A stretch of 64,000 bases of DNA, from contig JBDTYM010000006.1 of assembly GCA_040005635.1 (NCBI GenBank), forward strand, positions 1 through 64,000. Reading direction: 5' to 3'. The DNA is from Dokdonella_A sp040005635. GTDB lineage: Bacteria; Pseudomonadota; Gammaproteobacteria; Xanthomonadales; Rhodanobacteraceae. A model generated the notes under the pieces. It searched no databases. It saw only the letters and a program-made list of their open reading frames with translations, and was not told the DNA's origin. Position numbers and translations under genes: made by a program. The stretch's first letter is position 1; each line of letters starts with the position of its first letter. This document shows, one piece after another, positions 18,662 through 28,439 of this stretch.

Positions 18662-19662
18662 GCACGCGCGCAACCACCGCTGCGGCTTCCGCAGCGCAAG
18701 CCGTGTCCGCTGGAGCGGCAAGCGCCGACGACGATAGGGTGATCGTCGCACGCGGATTGACCAAGCGCTTCGGCAATCTGGTTGCGGTCGATGGCCTCGA
18801 TCTCGATGTGCGACGCGCCGAGGTGTATGGCTTTCTAGGTCCGAACGGCTGCGGTAAATCGACGACCATCCGCATGCTGTGCGGCCTGCTCAATCCCAGT
18901 GCCGGCGAGATCACGGTGCTCGGCCATACGCTGCCGCGCGATGCGGAGGCGGTCAAGCGCTCGATCGGCTACATGACGCAGAAGTTCTCGCTCTACGACG
19001 ATCTCAGCGTGCGCGAGAACCTCGACTTCCTTGCCGCGATCCACGGCCTGGCGCGCAAGCCGGCACGCCAGCGCATCGAGGAACTGTCCGCGCAATACCA
19101 TCTCGGCGACCTCTCCGGTCAGCTTGCCGGCACCTTGTCCGGCGGCCAGAAGCAGCGCCTCGCACTTGCCTGCGCGGTCATGCATGAACCCGAATTGCTG
19201 CTGCTCGATGAGCCGACCAGCGCGGTCGATCCAGAGTCGCGGCGTGACTTCTGGGATGCGTTGTTCGATCTCGCACAGGCCGGCACCACGATGCTCGTCT
19301 CGACCCATTACATGGATGAAGCCGAGCGCTGCCACCGTCTCGCTATCCTCGATCGCGGCCGCCTGGTTGCCAATGGAAGTCCACAGCAGTTGATGGCGGA
19401 GCTGCCCGGCGAGACGCTGCGCGTCAGTTGCGCGCAACCGCGCCACGTGCAGCAGACGCTTGCGCAGCAAGCGGCCGTGCTCGGCATTGCGCAGATCGGC
19501 AGCAGCCTGCGCGTGCTGCTCGAACGCAACGCCGGCGGTGCCGAGTGGCTGCGCGCACAGGTTCGTGCGATCGACGCCGACGCGTCGGTCGAACCGGTCG
19601 CGGCGAACCTCGAGGATGTCTTCGTCGCCGCGACACGCGCACGCCGCGAGGCCGCCGCATGA
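18658..19662 (+). CDS. ABC transporter ATP-binding protein (YbhF/CcmA-like)
   Basis: A 334-residue ATPase. Walker A is GPNGCGKSTT, the Q-loop is YMTQKFSLYDD, the signature is TLSGGQKQR, Walker B is LLLLDEPTSAVD and the switch His is STHYMD. It has one nucleotide-binding domain (E. coli YbhF has two) plus a C-terminal DrrA-like regulatory extension (about 250-334). An N-terminal Ala/Ser-rich tail of about 25 residues is unusual. It starts in an ATGA overlap with the adaptor gene and ends in another with the permease. Predicted to energise export of a hydrophobic or toxic compound. Confidence 0.92.
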   Translation: MSTRATTAAASAAQAVSAGAASADDDRVIVARGLTKRFGNLVAVDGLDLDVRRAEVYGFLGPNGCGKSTTIRMLCGLLNPSAGEITVLGHTLPRDAEAVKRSIGYMTQKFSLYDDLSVRENLDFLAAIHGLARKPARQRIEELSAQYHLGDLSGQLAGTLSGGQKQRLALACAVMHEPELLLLDEPTSAVDPESRRDFWDALFDLAQAGTTMLVSTHYMDEAERCHRLAILDRGRLVANGSPQQLMAELPGETLRVSCAQPRHVQQTLAQQAAVLGIAQIGSSLRVLLERNAGGAEWLRAQVRAIDADASVEPVAANLEDVFVAATRARREAAA

Positions 19663-20771
19663 AATTCGCGCGCCTGTTCGCCGTCGTACGCAAGGAACTG
19701 ACCCAGCTGCGTCGTGACCGTCTGACCTTCGCCATGATCGTCGGCATACCGACGATCCAGCTGCTGCTGTTCGGCTTCGCGATCAACCTCGACGTTCGCC
19801 ATCTGCCGGCCGCCGTACTCGATCAGGCCAATACCGCGCACTCGCGTGAGCTGATCGCCGAGCTCGCCTCGTCGCAGGTGCTGGACTTCCGCCGCCGCGT
19901 AATCGCCCCACAGGAGATCGACGCGGCGCTGCGGCGCGGCGAGATCAGCGCGGCAATCGTGATACCACCGGATTTCGAAACGCGCCTGGCACGCCCGGAC
20001 CGGCCAGCCTGGCAGGTCGTGGTCGATGGTTCCGATCAGTCCGTGCAGGCGGCCGCACGCCAGCTGTCCGCATTTCCGCTCGCTTCGCTCGACTACGGCT
20101 CCGCTGCGAACGCGCCCGGCGCGAGCGCGATTGCGACGGTGGAAATCGTCAATCTCTACAACCCGGAACGACGTGCGCCATTGAATACGGTGCCCGGCCT
20201 GATCGGCGTGATCCTCGCCATGACGATGGTGATCTTCACGGCAATGGCGATCGTGCGCGAACGCGAGCGCGGCAACATGGAAATGCTGATTGCGACGCCG
20301 CTGTCACCGTTCGAGTTGACGCTGGGCAAGGTGCTGCCGTATGTCGGCATCGGCCTGCTGCAGGTGAGCTTGATCCTGTTGCTCGGTCGCTTCGTGTTCG
20401 ATGTGCCGGTGCGCGGTTCGCTGATCGAGGTCTATCTCGCCGCGTTCGCCTACATCGCCGCGATGCTGTCGCTCGGCGTGCTGATTTCGACGGCCGCACG
20501 CAGCCAGTTCCAGGCGATGCAGATGGCGTTCTTCACCTTCCTGCCGCAGATCCTGCTGTCGGGCTTCATGTTTCCGTACGACGGCATGCCACGCGCGGCG
20601 CAATGGCTGGCCGAGATCTTCCCGCTGACACATTTTCTGCGCCTGGTGCGCGGCATCATGCTGCGCAATGCGTCACTGCTCGAGATGTGGCACGAACTCG
20701 CTGCACTCGGCGCGTTCGTGCTGATCGTGCTGACGGGGGCGGTGCTGCGGTTCCGCAAGCGGCTGGATTGA
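19659..20771 (+). CDS. ABC-2 type permease (YbhS/YbhR-like)
   Basis: A 370-residue ABC-2 permease. One membrane helix occurs near the N-terminus (FAMIVGIPTIQLLLFGFAIN), followed by a large periplasmic domain (about 45-175) and then five C-terminal helices (GLIGVILAMTMVIFTAMAIV to FVLIVLTGAVLRF). The coupling segment RERERGNMEMLIATPLSPFE is typical of the family. Only one permease gene is present, so the transporter is probably a homodimer, unlike YbhS plus YbhR in E. coli. It is the last gene of the four-gene coupled operon. Confidence 0.9.
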   Translation: MKFARLFAVVRKELTQLRRDRLTFAMIVGIPTIQLLLFGFAINLDVRHLPAAVLDQANTAHSRELIAELASSQVLDFRRRVIAPQEIDAALRRGEISAAIVIPPDFETRLARPDRPAWQVVVDGSDQSVQAAARQLSAFPLASLDYGSAANAPGASAIATVEIVNLYNPERRAPLNTVPGLIGVILAMTMVIFTAMAIVRERERGNMEMLIATPLSPFELTLGKVLPYVGIGLLQVSLILLLGRFVFDVPVRGSLIEVYLAAFAYIAAMLSLGVLISTAARSQFQAMQMAFFTFLPQILLSGFMFPYDGMPRAAQWLAEIFPLTHFLRLVRGIMLRNASLLEMWHELAALGAFVLIVLTGAVLRFRKRLD

Positions 20772-20802
20772 TCCGGCTCAGAACTGCCGCTCACTCTCAC
20801 TT

Positions 20803-20886
20803 CCGTCATGCCCGCAAGCGGGCATCCATGGCGCGCTTTTCGTAGTGCGCTTCTCAATGGATTCCCGCTTTCGCGGGAATGACGGC
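20803..20886. repeat. REP-like inverted pair between the ABC permease and S46 peptidase genes
   Basis: Left arm CGTCATGCCCGCAAGCGGGC (about 20803-20830) and right arm GGATTCCCGCTTTCGCGGGA (about 20856-20886, continuing AATGACGGCG) are inverted, related copies of the element at 12.1 kb. The 175 bases that follow, up to 21061, hold a GC hairpin (20959-20977) but no gene that I can see. Confidence 0.85.
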
Positions 20887-21061
20887 GACAAGGGGGCAGC
20901 ACGCCTACGCCCCGTACGCCGGCGTCAGTCGCAGTACCGACACTCCTATAGTGGCGAGATGCCCGCGGACCGGGCATTGCACGCCTCTTATTGGATACCC
21001 AGCTGACAGCGCTCACATGCTTGTGCCGCGTTCGCGGGTGTGGCGGCGACGAAGGACCGAC

Positions 21062-23134
21062 TCAGCGCTTGCGCGCCGATTCCAGCTCCTTCACCAGCGC
21101 ATCGGCGCCGTACACCGTGCGCAAGGCTTCGAGGATCGCACCGCTGTGCACCGACACGGCGCGGTTGAGCCGACCGTCGTACCAGAAGTTTCCGCCGAGC
21201 GAATGGATGTTGCCGTCGAAGACGAGGCCGACGATCTCGGCCTTGGTGTTGATCACCGGGCTGCCGGAATTTCCGCCAATGATGTCGTTGGTGGTGACGA
21301 AGTCGAAGCGCTGCTGCGGATCGAGTTTGGCCTTCGCGTCGAGCCAGGATTGCGGCAGCTTGTAGGGCTCGGAACCGGTCGCGTAGTCGAACGCGTCGCC
21401 GATCGTCGTAAACGGGGCGACCGACTTGCCCTGCTCGTCCCAGCCCCTGACCTCGCCAAACGAGAATCGCTCGGTGAAGGTCGCATCGGGATAGACGCTG
21501 GTGCCGTACTTCTCGAAGCGTGCGGCGGCGATCAGCTCGGCATTCTTGTCGATGACCGATTCGACCTCGTCTTCCGCCTGCTTGCGGATCGCACGGGACG
21601 CGGGATCGATCTTGCGCACGAGCACGATGAACGGATCGTCGGACGTGTCGATCGCGGCCTGGCCGCCTTCCCACAACGCCTTGCGAACTGCGGGATCACC
21701 GAGCTTCGTTGCATCGACGAGCTGCTTCGCCACCGTGTCCGGCGACTCCGTGCCGAGCACCGCGCGCACGATCGGATTGCTCGCGCCGAGGTCTTCGCGC
21801 AGCTTCGTCAGCGACCAGGCGAGCTTGACCTTTTCGTAATCGGGATACACCGGCGCGGTCGAGAACAGGCGTTGCGTCACGCTCGGCAATTTTGATTCGG
21901 TGAACTCGCGCAGGCGCTCCGCATTCGGCTTGCCGCGCTCGGCCGCACCGCGCACCAGGCTGCGGGCGTAGTCGAAGTAGCGCGACGAGAATCCGCGAGC
22001 GCCCTCGATCATGCGATGGCGTTCGATGATGGCGCGAGTCGCATCGACCGCCTTGGCGATCGCGTCCCAGGCACCGCCGTACTTCGCCTTGCGCGCAGGA
22101 TCGGCGTCGACGAAATCGCGCAGCTCCTTTTCCTGGCCGCGCTTGACCTCGAACACGACCGGATCCTGCAAGGCTTCGAGACGTCCGCGCAGCACCTTGT
22201 AGGTGTTCTCGATGCCGAACAGGTCATTCTGCGCGATGCGCCAATGCTCGGCGCTTTCGCCGCGGAACTGCTCGACCATCCCGCGACGTTCGGCGTAGTA
22301 GAGCAGCACGGGGATGAGCTCGTCGTCGCGCTCCGAATCCAGTTGCGCGATGGTCAGCTGGCGGTCGGTGCCGCCCGGATTGCCGACGATGATCGTCGCC
22401 TCGCCTTCGTCGGCGCCGTTCTTCGAGAACGGAAAATAGTGCGCGACCTTGGCCGGCTTGCCGCCTTCGTAGGCGCGCAGCACGCCCATGTCGAGGTCGT
22501 AGCGCGGGAAATTGAAGTTGTCCGGATCGCCGCCGAAGAATGCCATCGCGAGTTCCGGCGCGAACACGAGGCGCACGTCCTGGTAACGATGGTAGCGGTA
22601 CACGTCGTAGACGCCGCCGTGGTAGAGATCGACCACGTCGCATCGCGTGTTCACCGAATCCTTGCCGACGCACTCGTTTTCGATGTCGGACTTCACCGAT
22701 TTCTCGGCCTTGCTGTAGTCCTCGCCGCTCTTGCCCGAAGTGGCCTGCTTCACGCGCGCGGTGACGTCGGAAATCAGGTCGAGCCGGTTCAACTCGATCT
22801 CGGGACACTTGATCTCTTCTTTCTCCTGCTTGGCGAGAAAGCCGCTCTTGATGAAGTCGCGATCGGCACTCGACAGCTGCTGCACGCAGCTGTTCACTCA
22901 GTGATGGTTGGTCAGCACCAGGCCATTGGGCGAAACGAACGAACCCGAGCAGCCGCCGGCAAGACGCAGAGCGGCTTTCTGCACGTGCTCGGCCCATTTT
23001 GCATCCGGCGTGAAACCGAACTGCGACTGCACGGCCTGCTTCGGCAGGTTGTCCGGCGTCCACATGCCTTCGCCGGCGATGGCGCTGCCGGCGACGGTGA
23101 GCATCAGGAAGAGTGGTACGAACAGCTTGATCAT
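21062..23134 (-). pseudogene. S46 dipeptidyl-peptidase (DPP7/DPP11 family) interrupted by one in-frame TGA
   Basis: Read through, this is a 690-residue exported S46 serine peptidase, close to family length (about 690-720). The signal peptide is MIKLFVPLFLMLTVAGSAIA, then GMWTPDNLPK, and the catalytic-His segment SPNGLVLTNHH at residues about 68-78. The nucleophile Ser lies in IIGGNSGSPVINTK (Ser about 623), and a catalytic Asp is expected in between. Codon 79 (22900-22898) is TGA, exactly where the family normally has Cys (NHHC), and the frame then continues without a gap (VNSCVQQLSSADRDF...). Without read-through or recoding, only a 78-residue fragment is made, so I mark it as a likely nonsense pseudogene or sequencing error. 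Selenocysteine is a remote alternative. Family members clip dipeptides from extracellular peptides in the periplasm. Confidence 0.8.
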
Positions 23135-23173
23135 CGAGACTCCGGATGTGTCCTTTCGAATCCCGAGGTTTCA

Positions 23174-23280
23174 CCGTCATCCGGCGAATGCCGGCATACA
23201 GTGTCTGTCGAGCTTCTCCGAAGGAGCTGGATGACCAGCTCCGCTGTCATGAAGCGCTTCCGACGTTCGCCGGAATGATG
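23174..23280. repeat. Degenerate REP-like inverted pair with central hairpin
   Basis: CGTCATCCGGCGAATGCCGG at about 23174 faces a reverse-complement relative ending near 23280. Between them lies a perfect 8-base stem with a 4-base loop (23223-23242, GGAGCTGG/CCAGCTCC). It sits between the S46 start and the malate dehydrogenase 3' end. Confidence 0.65.
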
Positions 23281-23328
23281 CGGATAGCCGACCCGATCCA
23301 TGCAGGAATCGGGTCGGAAGGATTGATC

Positions 23329-24315
23329 TCAGCGCTTGGCGAACAAATGCTCGACGCCGGCGCGCTCCTCGCGCAGTTCCTTGTAGGTCGCCTCCATGCG
23401 CTCGCGCGAGAACGCGTTGATCTCCAGGCCCTGCACGATCTCGTACTTGCCATTCTTGATCGTGACCGGATAGCCATAGATCACGCCGGGCGCGATAGCG
23501 TACGAGCCGTCCGAAGGAATGCCCATCGAAACCCAGTCGCTGTCCGGCGTGCCGAGCGCCCAGTCGCGCATGTGATCGATCGCGGCCGAAGCGGCCGAGG
23601 CAGCCGACGAAGCGCCGCGCGCCTTGATGATCGCCGCGCCGCGCTGCTGCACGGTCGGGATGAAGGTGTCCTTGTACCAGGTCTGGTCGACCAGCCCGAT
23701 GGCCGGCTGTCCTTTCACGCTGGCGTGGTGGATATCCGGATACTGCGTCGAGCTGTGGTTGCCCCAGATCGTCAGCTTGCGGATATCGGTGGTGTGCGCG
23801 CCGGTTTTCTCGGCCAGCTGCGACAGCGCACGATTGTGGTCGAGGCGGACCATCGCGGTGAACTGGTTCGGATCGAGGTCCGGCGCATTTTGCTGCGCGA
23901 TCAGCGCATTCGTATTGGCTGGATTGCCGACCACGAGCACCTTCACGTGGCGCTTGGCGTGTTCATTCAGGGCCTTGCCCTGCGGCGAAAAAATCGCGCC
24001 ATTCGCTTCGAGCAGATCCTTGCGCTCCATGCCGGGACCACGGGGACGCGCGCCGACCAGCAGCGCGTAGTCGACGTCCTTGAAGGCGACGTTGACGTCG
24101 TCGGTCGCGACGATGCCGGCCAGGGTCGGGAACGCGCAGTCGTTGAGCTCCATCAGGACGCCCTGCAGGGCGGGCAGCGCGGGCGTGATTTCGAGCAGGT
24201 GCAGGATCACCGGCTGGTCCTTGCCGAGCATGTCGCCGGAAGCAATGCGGAACAGCAGGGCGTAACCAATCTGGCCGGCGGCGCCTGTGACGGCAACACG
24301 GACGGGGGTTTTCAT
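23329..24315 (-). CDS. mdh: Malate dehydrogenase
   Basis: A 328-residue NAD-dependent malate dehydrogenase of the longer, LDH-like-distinct group (328 residues, as in Xanthomonas and Burkholderia). It interconverts malate and oxaloacetate in the TCA cycle. The cofactor motif is VTGAAGQIGYALLFRIA, the substrate arginine loop is RPRGPGMERKDLL, and GNPANTNAL and the catalytic-His motif WGNHSS are intact. An open extension to 24387 is rejected because MKTPVRVAVTGAA is the family N-terminus. It is flanked on both sides by REP-like repeats. Confidence 0.95.
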   Translation of the reverse strand: MKTPVRVAVTGAAGQIGYALLFRIASGDMLGKDQPVILHLLEITPALPALQGVLMELNDCAFPTLAGIVATDDVNVAFKDVDYALLVGARPRGPGMERKDLLEANGAIFSPQGKALNEHAKRHVKVLVVGNPANTNALIAQQNAPDLDPNQFTAMVRLDHNRALSQLAEKTGAHTTDIRKLTIWGNHSSTQYPDIHHASVKGQPAIGLVDQTWYKDTFIPTVQQRGAAIIKARGASSAASAASAAIDHMRDWALGTPDSDWVSMGIPSDGSYAIAPGVIYGYPVTIKNGKYEIVQGLEINAFSRERMEATYKELREERAGVEHLFAKR

Positions 24316-24373
24316 GGGCGGACTCCTGGAAGACAGTGACGCAATTGAGCAAAGCGGTGTGGATAGCTCACAT

Positions 24374-24449
24374 CGTCGTCCCGGCATACACCGGGATCCG
24401 ATGCCTGAAGGCAGAGTCGCTGAGCTCCGGCGTATGCCGGGGCGACGAG
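24374..24449. repeat. REP-like inverted pair between mdh and the aminotransferase gene
   Basis: CGTCGTCCCGGCATACACCG (24374 onward) is mirrored by GGCGTATGCCGGGGCGACG (to about 24449). The core differs from the 12.1-kb copy but shares the CGTC-TCCCGG...CCGGGA-TCC plan and paired inverted arrangement. Confidence 0.75.
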
Positions 24450-24459
24450 GCCTTGTGCT

Positions 24460-25656
24460 TCAGGCGAGCTCGGCGAAAAACTCGCAAAATCTCCTCAGCC
24501 CTTCTGCCAACTGTGCGGTCGGGCAGGTATAGGAAATGCGCAGCGCTTTCGGCTCGCCGAACGCCGAGCCCGGCACACAGGCGACGCCTTTGGCTTCGAG
24601 CAACGCGTTGCAGAAGTCCACATCGTTGCCGATCCTGCTGCCGTTGTGGCTCTTGCCGAACGCGACCGAGATATCCGGGAACACGTAGAACGCGCCCTGC
24701 GGGCGCGGACAGACCACGCCGGGATTCGACAGCATCGCTGCCATCACCTGATCGCGCTTTTGCTGGAACTCCGCGCACTTCTGTTCGGTGACGGTCTGCG
24801 GGCCGGTCAGCGCCGCGATCGCCGCCGCGCTGACGACTTCCGGCAGGTTCGTGATGTGGTTCGAGTTCAGCGTGACGATCGCCTGTGCGACGCTTTCCGG
24901 CCCCGCGATGAAACCGACACGCCAACCGGGCATGCCGTAGGCCTTCGACAGCGAGTCGACGTGGACCGTGCGTTCGCGCAGTTCCGCTCGCGCATTGACG
25001 AAGTTGTGGTAGCCGACGCCGTCGAACACCATGCGGTTGTAGATGTCGTCGCAGATGATCCAGACGTTCGGGTGTCTGACCAGCACGTCCGCCAGCGCGG
25101 CAATCTCGTCCTTGCTGTAGACCATGCCGGTCGGGTTCGACGGATTGTTGAACAGGAACACTTTCGCGCCCGGCAGCGCTGCATCGAGCTGGGTCGGTGT
25201 CAGCTTGTAGTTCTGGCTGGCTGGACACGGCAGCAGGCGCTTCGTCGCGCCGAGGATGTCGGCGATGTCGACGTACGTCGTCCAGTAAGGCACCGGAAAC
25301 ACGATCGTGTCGCCTGGATCGAGCAGCGCTTCGGCAAGGTTGTACAGCACCTGCTTGGCACCGATGCCGGTCGCGACATTCTTGCGCGTGTAGCCGTTCA
25401 GGCCGCTGCCTTGCAGATGCGTCAGAAACGCGTCGAGCAACGCATCCGAGCCGCGGTTCGAACCGTACTGACCGCTGTCCTTCGTCAATGCCTCACGCGC
25501 TGCCGCGTAGACGTGATCGCCGGGCAGGAAATTCGGCACACCAATGGAGAAACTGATGACGTCGCGGCCGGCGGCCTTGAGTGCCTTGGCCTTGTCGGCC
25601 ACGGCCATGATCGCGCTGGGCTTGGCGCGGCTCATCCGCGTCGCAAGAATCGGCAT
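24460..25656 (-). CDS. PLP-dependent class I aminotransferase (aspartate aminotransferase-like)
   Basis: A 398-residue fold-type I aminotransferase. Conserved elements include the YGSNRGSDALL substrate-side region, NNPSNPTGMVYS (Asn/Pro motif), IICDDIYNRM (Asp/Tyr contacting PLP), the PLP-lysine motif DSLSKAYGMPGWRVG (Lys about 240) and the C-terminal carboxylate-binding Arg (LRISYTCP). It probably transfers amino groups between aspartate or other amino acids and 2-oxoglutarate, linking to oxaloacetate and the neighbouring malate dehydrogenase. The start at 25656 has a clear GAGGTAGTC ribosome site; the open extension to 25938 is rejected. Confidence 0.9.
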   Translation of the reverse strand: MPILATRMSRAKPSAIMAVADKAKALKAAGRDVISFSIGVPNFLPGDHVYAAAREALTKDSGQYGSNRGSDALLDAFLTHLQGSGLNGYTRKNVATGIGAKQVLYNLAEALLDPGDTIVFPVPYWTTYVDIADILGATKRLLPCPASQNYKLTPTQLDAALPGAKVFLFNNPSNPTGMVYSKDEIAALADVLVRHPNVWIICDDIYNRMVFDGVGYHNFVNARAELRERTVHVDSLSKAYGMPGWRVGFIAGPESVAQAIVTLNSNHITNLPEVVSAAAIAALTGPQTVTEQKCAEFQQKRDQVMAAMLSNPGVVCPRPQGAFYVFPDISVAFGKSHNGSRIGNDVDFCNALLEAKGVACVPGSAFGEPKALRISYTCPTAQLAEGLRRFCEFFAELA

Positions 25657-25765
25657 GACTACCTCGGGGAAGTGTTTCGGAATGCTGTGCGTGCAGCTCC
25701 CGATTTTATCACACCCCGCCGACCTGCCTCGCACGTCCACGCATCGCCGGGAGCCGGGACACCGA

Positions 25766-27235
25766 TCAGGACAGCCGCGACAGCAGCCGCAGCAAGCGCT
25801 CGGTGCGCGGTCCGTAAGGTGGATAAAGCAGACGCACGCCGGCGAAACGCGACTGGATGAAGACCGGCTTCTCCTTGGAGAACTGGCGGAAGCCGAATTC
25901 GCCGTGATAGTGCCCCTGTCCGGAAGAACCGACGCCACCGAACGGCAGGTCTTCCTGTGCGATGTGCAGCAAGGTGTCGTTTATCGTGACGCCGCCTGCG
26001 ATCGTATTCTTCAACAGCCGATCGCGTTGCGCGCGATCGTTGCCGAACCAGTACAGCGCGAGCGGACGTTCGCGTGCGTTGACGTAGTGCATCGCCTCGT
26101 CGAGCGTGTCGCATGCGACGATCGGCAGGATCGGCCCGAAGATCTCTTCCTGCATCACACGCATGCCGTTGTTGACGTCGAGCAGCAACGTCGGCGCGAG
26201 CTTGCGTTTCGCAGTGTCGACGCGACCGCCATCGCTCGACAGTTCGATCACTTGCGCGCCGCGCGCGCGCGCATCTTCGATGAGGTCGCGCAGCCTGCTG
26301 TAATGTCGTTCGCTGACGATGCTGGTGTAGTCGGGATTGTCCTGGATGGTCGGATACATGCGCGCGACGCTCGCGCGCAACGCCTCGACGAGTGAGTCGC
26401 GCTGCGCCCGCGGCACCAGCACGTAGTCCGGCGCGATGCAGGTCTGGCCGGCATTGAGCAGCTTGCCGAAGGCGAGTCGCTCGGCGGTGCGCGCACGGTC
26501 TGCCGGCGCCGCCATCGCGGAAGGGTCGACGATCACGGGCGACTTGCCGCCGAGCTCCAGCGTGACCGGCGTCAGATTCTTTGCAGCCGCCTGCGCGACC
26601 AACCGGCCGACCGCGGTCGAGCCGGTAAACACCAGGTGATCGAACGGCAGCGCCGCGAAGTCCTTGCCGACATCTGCTCCGCCGGTCACGACGGCCACCT
26701 CGTCCTGCGCGAACAGGTGCGCGATGCGCGCCTGCAAGGCTTCGGAAAACCGCGGCGTCAGCTCGGACGGTTTCAGCATCGCGCGATTGCCAGCCGCGAG
26801 CGCGCCGATAAGCGGCGCCAGCGCGAGCAGCAGCGGATAGTTCCACGGGCTGATGATGCCGATAACGCCGAGCGGCTGGCGCAGCAGCAGCGAACGGCCG
26901 GGGCGGTGCGTCAATGCGGTCGCGATGCGGCGCGGTTTCATCCACGCTTTCAGATGACGGCGCGCGTGTCTGACGGCGGTGCGCACAAGCAAGGTCTCGG
27001 CGAACACCGTCTCGATGTGCGAACGCGTGCCGAAATCCTGCGCGATGAGATCGCCCAATTCACGCTCGGCATCCGCATCGAGCAGGCGCTCCAGACGCGC
27101 GAGCCGATCGAGGCGCTGCTCGCGCGAAGGATTCGTGTCCGAGCGAAACGCCTGCTGCTGGGCGTGCAGCAGCGCCCGCAGGCGTTCGTCGGATTGCGCC
27201 AAGCCGGCCTCGACCGTCGTCACTTGTGCATGCAT
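25766..27235 (-). CDS. Aldehyde dehydrogenase (coniferyl aldehyde dehydrogenase-like)
   Basis: A 489-residue NAD(P)-dependent aldehyde dehydrogenase. It resembles the coniferyl/fatty aldehyde dehydrogenase branch: a C-terminal hydrophobic-aromatic tail (RLLYPPYGPRTERLLRLLS) and the motifs PWNYPLLL, FTGSTAVGRLVA, LELGGKSPVIV (general-base Glu) and NAGQTCIAPDYVLVP (nucleophile Cys). It oxidises an aldehyde to an acid; the specific substrate is not determined. The start at 27235 (MHAQVTTVEAG) follows a GGAGCAG ribosome site; an extension to 27298 is rejected. It stands alone between the aminotransferase and GlsB genes. Confidence 0.88.
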   Translation of the reverse strand: MHAQVTTVEAGLAQSDERLRALLHAQQQAFRSDTNPSREQRLDRLARLERLLDADAERELGDLIAQDFGTRSHIETVFAETLLVRTAVRHARRHLKAWMKPRRIATALTHRPGRSLLLRQPLGVIGIISPWNYPLLLALAPLIGALAAGNRAMLKPSELTPRFSEALQARIAHLFAQDEVAVVTGGADVGKDFAALPFDHLVFTGSTAVGRLVAQAAAKNLTPVTLELGGKSPVIVDPSAMAAPADRARTAERLAFGKLLNAGQTCIAPDYVLVPRAQRDSLVEALRASVARMYPTIQDNPDYTSIVSERHYSRLRDLIEDARARGAQVIELSSDGGRVDTAKRKLAPTLLLDVNNGMRVMQEEIFGPILPIVACDTLDEAMHYVNARERPLALYWFGNDRAQRDRLLKNTIAGGVTINDTLLHIAQEDLPFGGVGSSGQGHYHGEFGFRQFSKEKPVFIQSRFAGVRLLYPPYGPRTERLLRLLSRLS

Positions 27236-27419
27236 GAAGCTGCTCCGTAGCGGGATGATCGCCGCATGCACTGTAAAGACGATCTGTGCACCCGGCAAAC
27301 TCGCCTTTGCGGATGCGAACGCGCAAACTTCTGCAACGCGAGGGGTGCTTCGTTGCGCCCCCGTTTAGAGTGGCGGCCGTTCCATCCCCGCATCGACAAC
27401 CCAGCACAGGAGATACGCA

Positions 27420-27695
27420 ATGGAATTATTCGGCGGTTCCCACGGCATCATCATGACCTTCATCATCGGCCTGATTGTCGGCATCGTCGCCAAGTTCCTG
27501 ATGCCCGGCAAGGATCCCGGTGGCTTCATCATCACGGCGATCATCGGCATCATCGGCTCGTTCGTCGCGACGTGGCTCGGCCAAGCGGTGGGCTGGTATC
27601 ACGCCGGACAGACTGCCGGATTCATCGGCTCGGTCATCGGCGCGATCATCCTGCTGCTGATCTACCACCTCGTCCGTCGCAATACGGCATCCTGA
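27420..27695 (+). CDS. GlsB/YeaQ/YmgE-family stress-response membrane protein
   Basis: A 91-residue small inner-membrane protein with three hydrophobic helices (MTFIIGLIVGIVAKFLM, GFIITAIIGIIGSFVATWL and TAGFIGSVIGAIILLLIYHLV). The PGKDPGGFI loop between the first two helices is characteristic of the GlsB/YeaQ/YmgE (transglycosylase-associated) family, which is stress-induced in many bacteria. It is convergent with the cyclophilin gene; a GC hairpin separates the two. Confidence 0.88.
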   Translation: MELFGGSHGIIMTFIIGLIVGIVAKFLMPGKDPGGFIITAIIGIIGSFVATWLGQAVGWYHAGQTAGFIGSVIGAIILLLIYHLVRRNTAS

Positions 27696-27703
27696 ATCGC
27701 GCG

Positions 27704-27728
27704 TCGGGGCCGGCGCTGCCGGCCCCGA
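27704..27728. terminator. GC-rich hairpin between glsB-type and cyclophilin genes
   Basis: TCGGGGCCGGC and GCCGGCCCCGA form a perfect 11-base stem with a GCT loop between the two convergent stop codons. There is no clear T-run, so this is a likely but unproven bidirectional terminator. Confidence 0.6.
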
Positions 27729-27738
27729 GCACGCGTAC

Positions 27739-28260
<522 letters not shown>

Positions 28261-28439
28261 TGCGGATTCCATCTTGCTTTTAGGGTCGCGCAGCCTAACC
28301 GATTCGCGCGCGAGCGGCACCCGCGCCACTGCCACACCGCAACGTGCTGCGACGCGGCAATCGGCGCGCCAAACGGGTATAATCGCGGGAATTCTGCCCC
28401 GAGAGCCCGATCCTGCCGTCCACGGCGGGACTTACCGCC

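Noticed and set aside
22870..22900. Firm assignment of the S46 TGA as selenocysteine
   Set aside because: The hairpin after the TGA sits closer than typical bacterial SECIS spacing, its stem is also explained by the repeated CAGCTG codons, and no selenocysteine machinery is in view.
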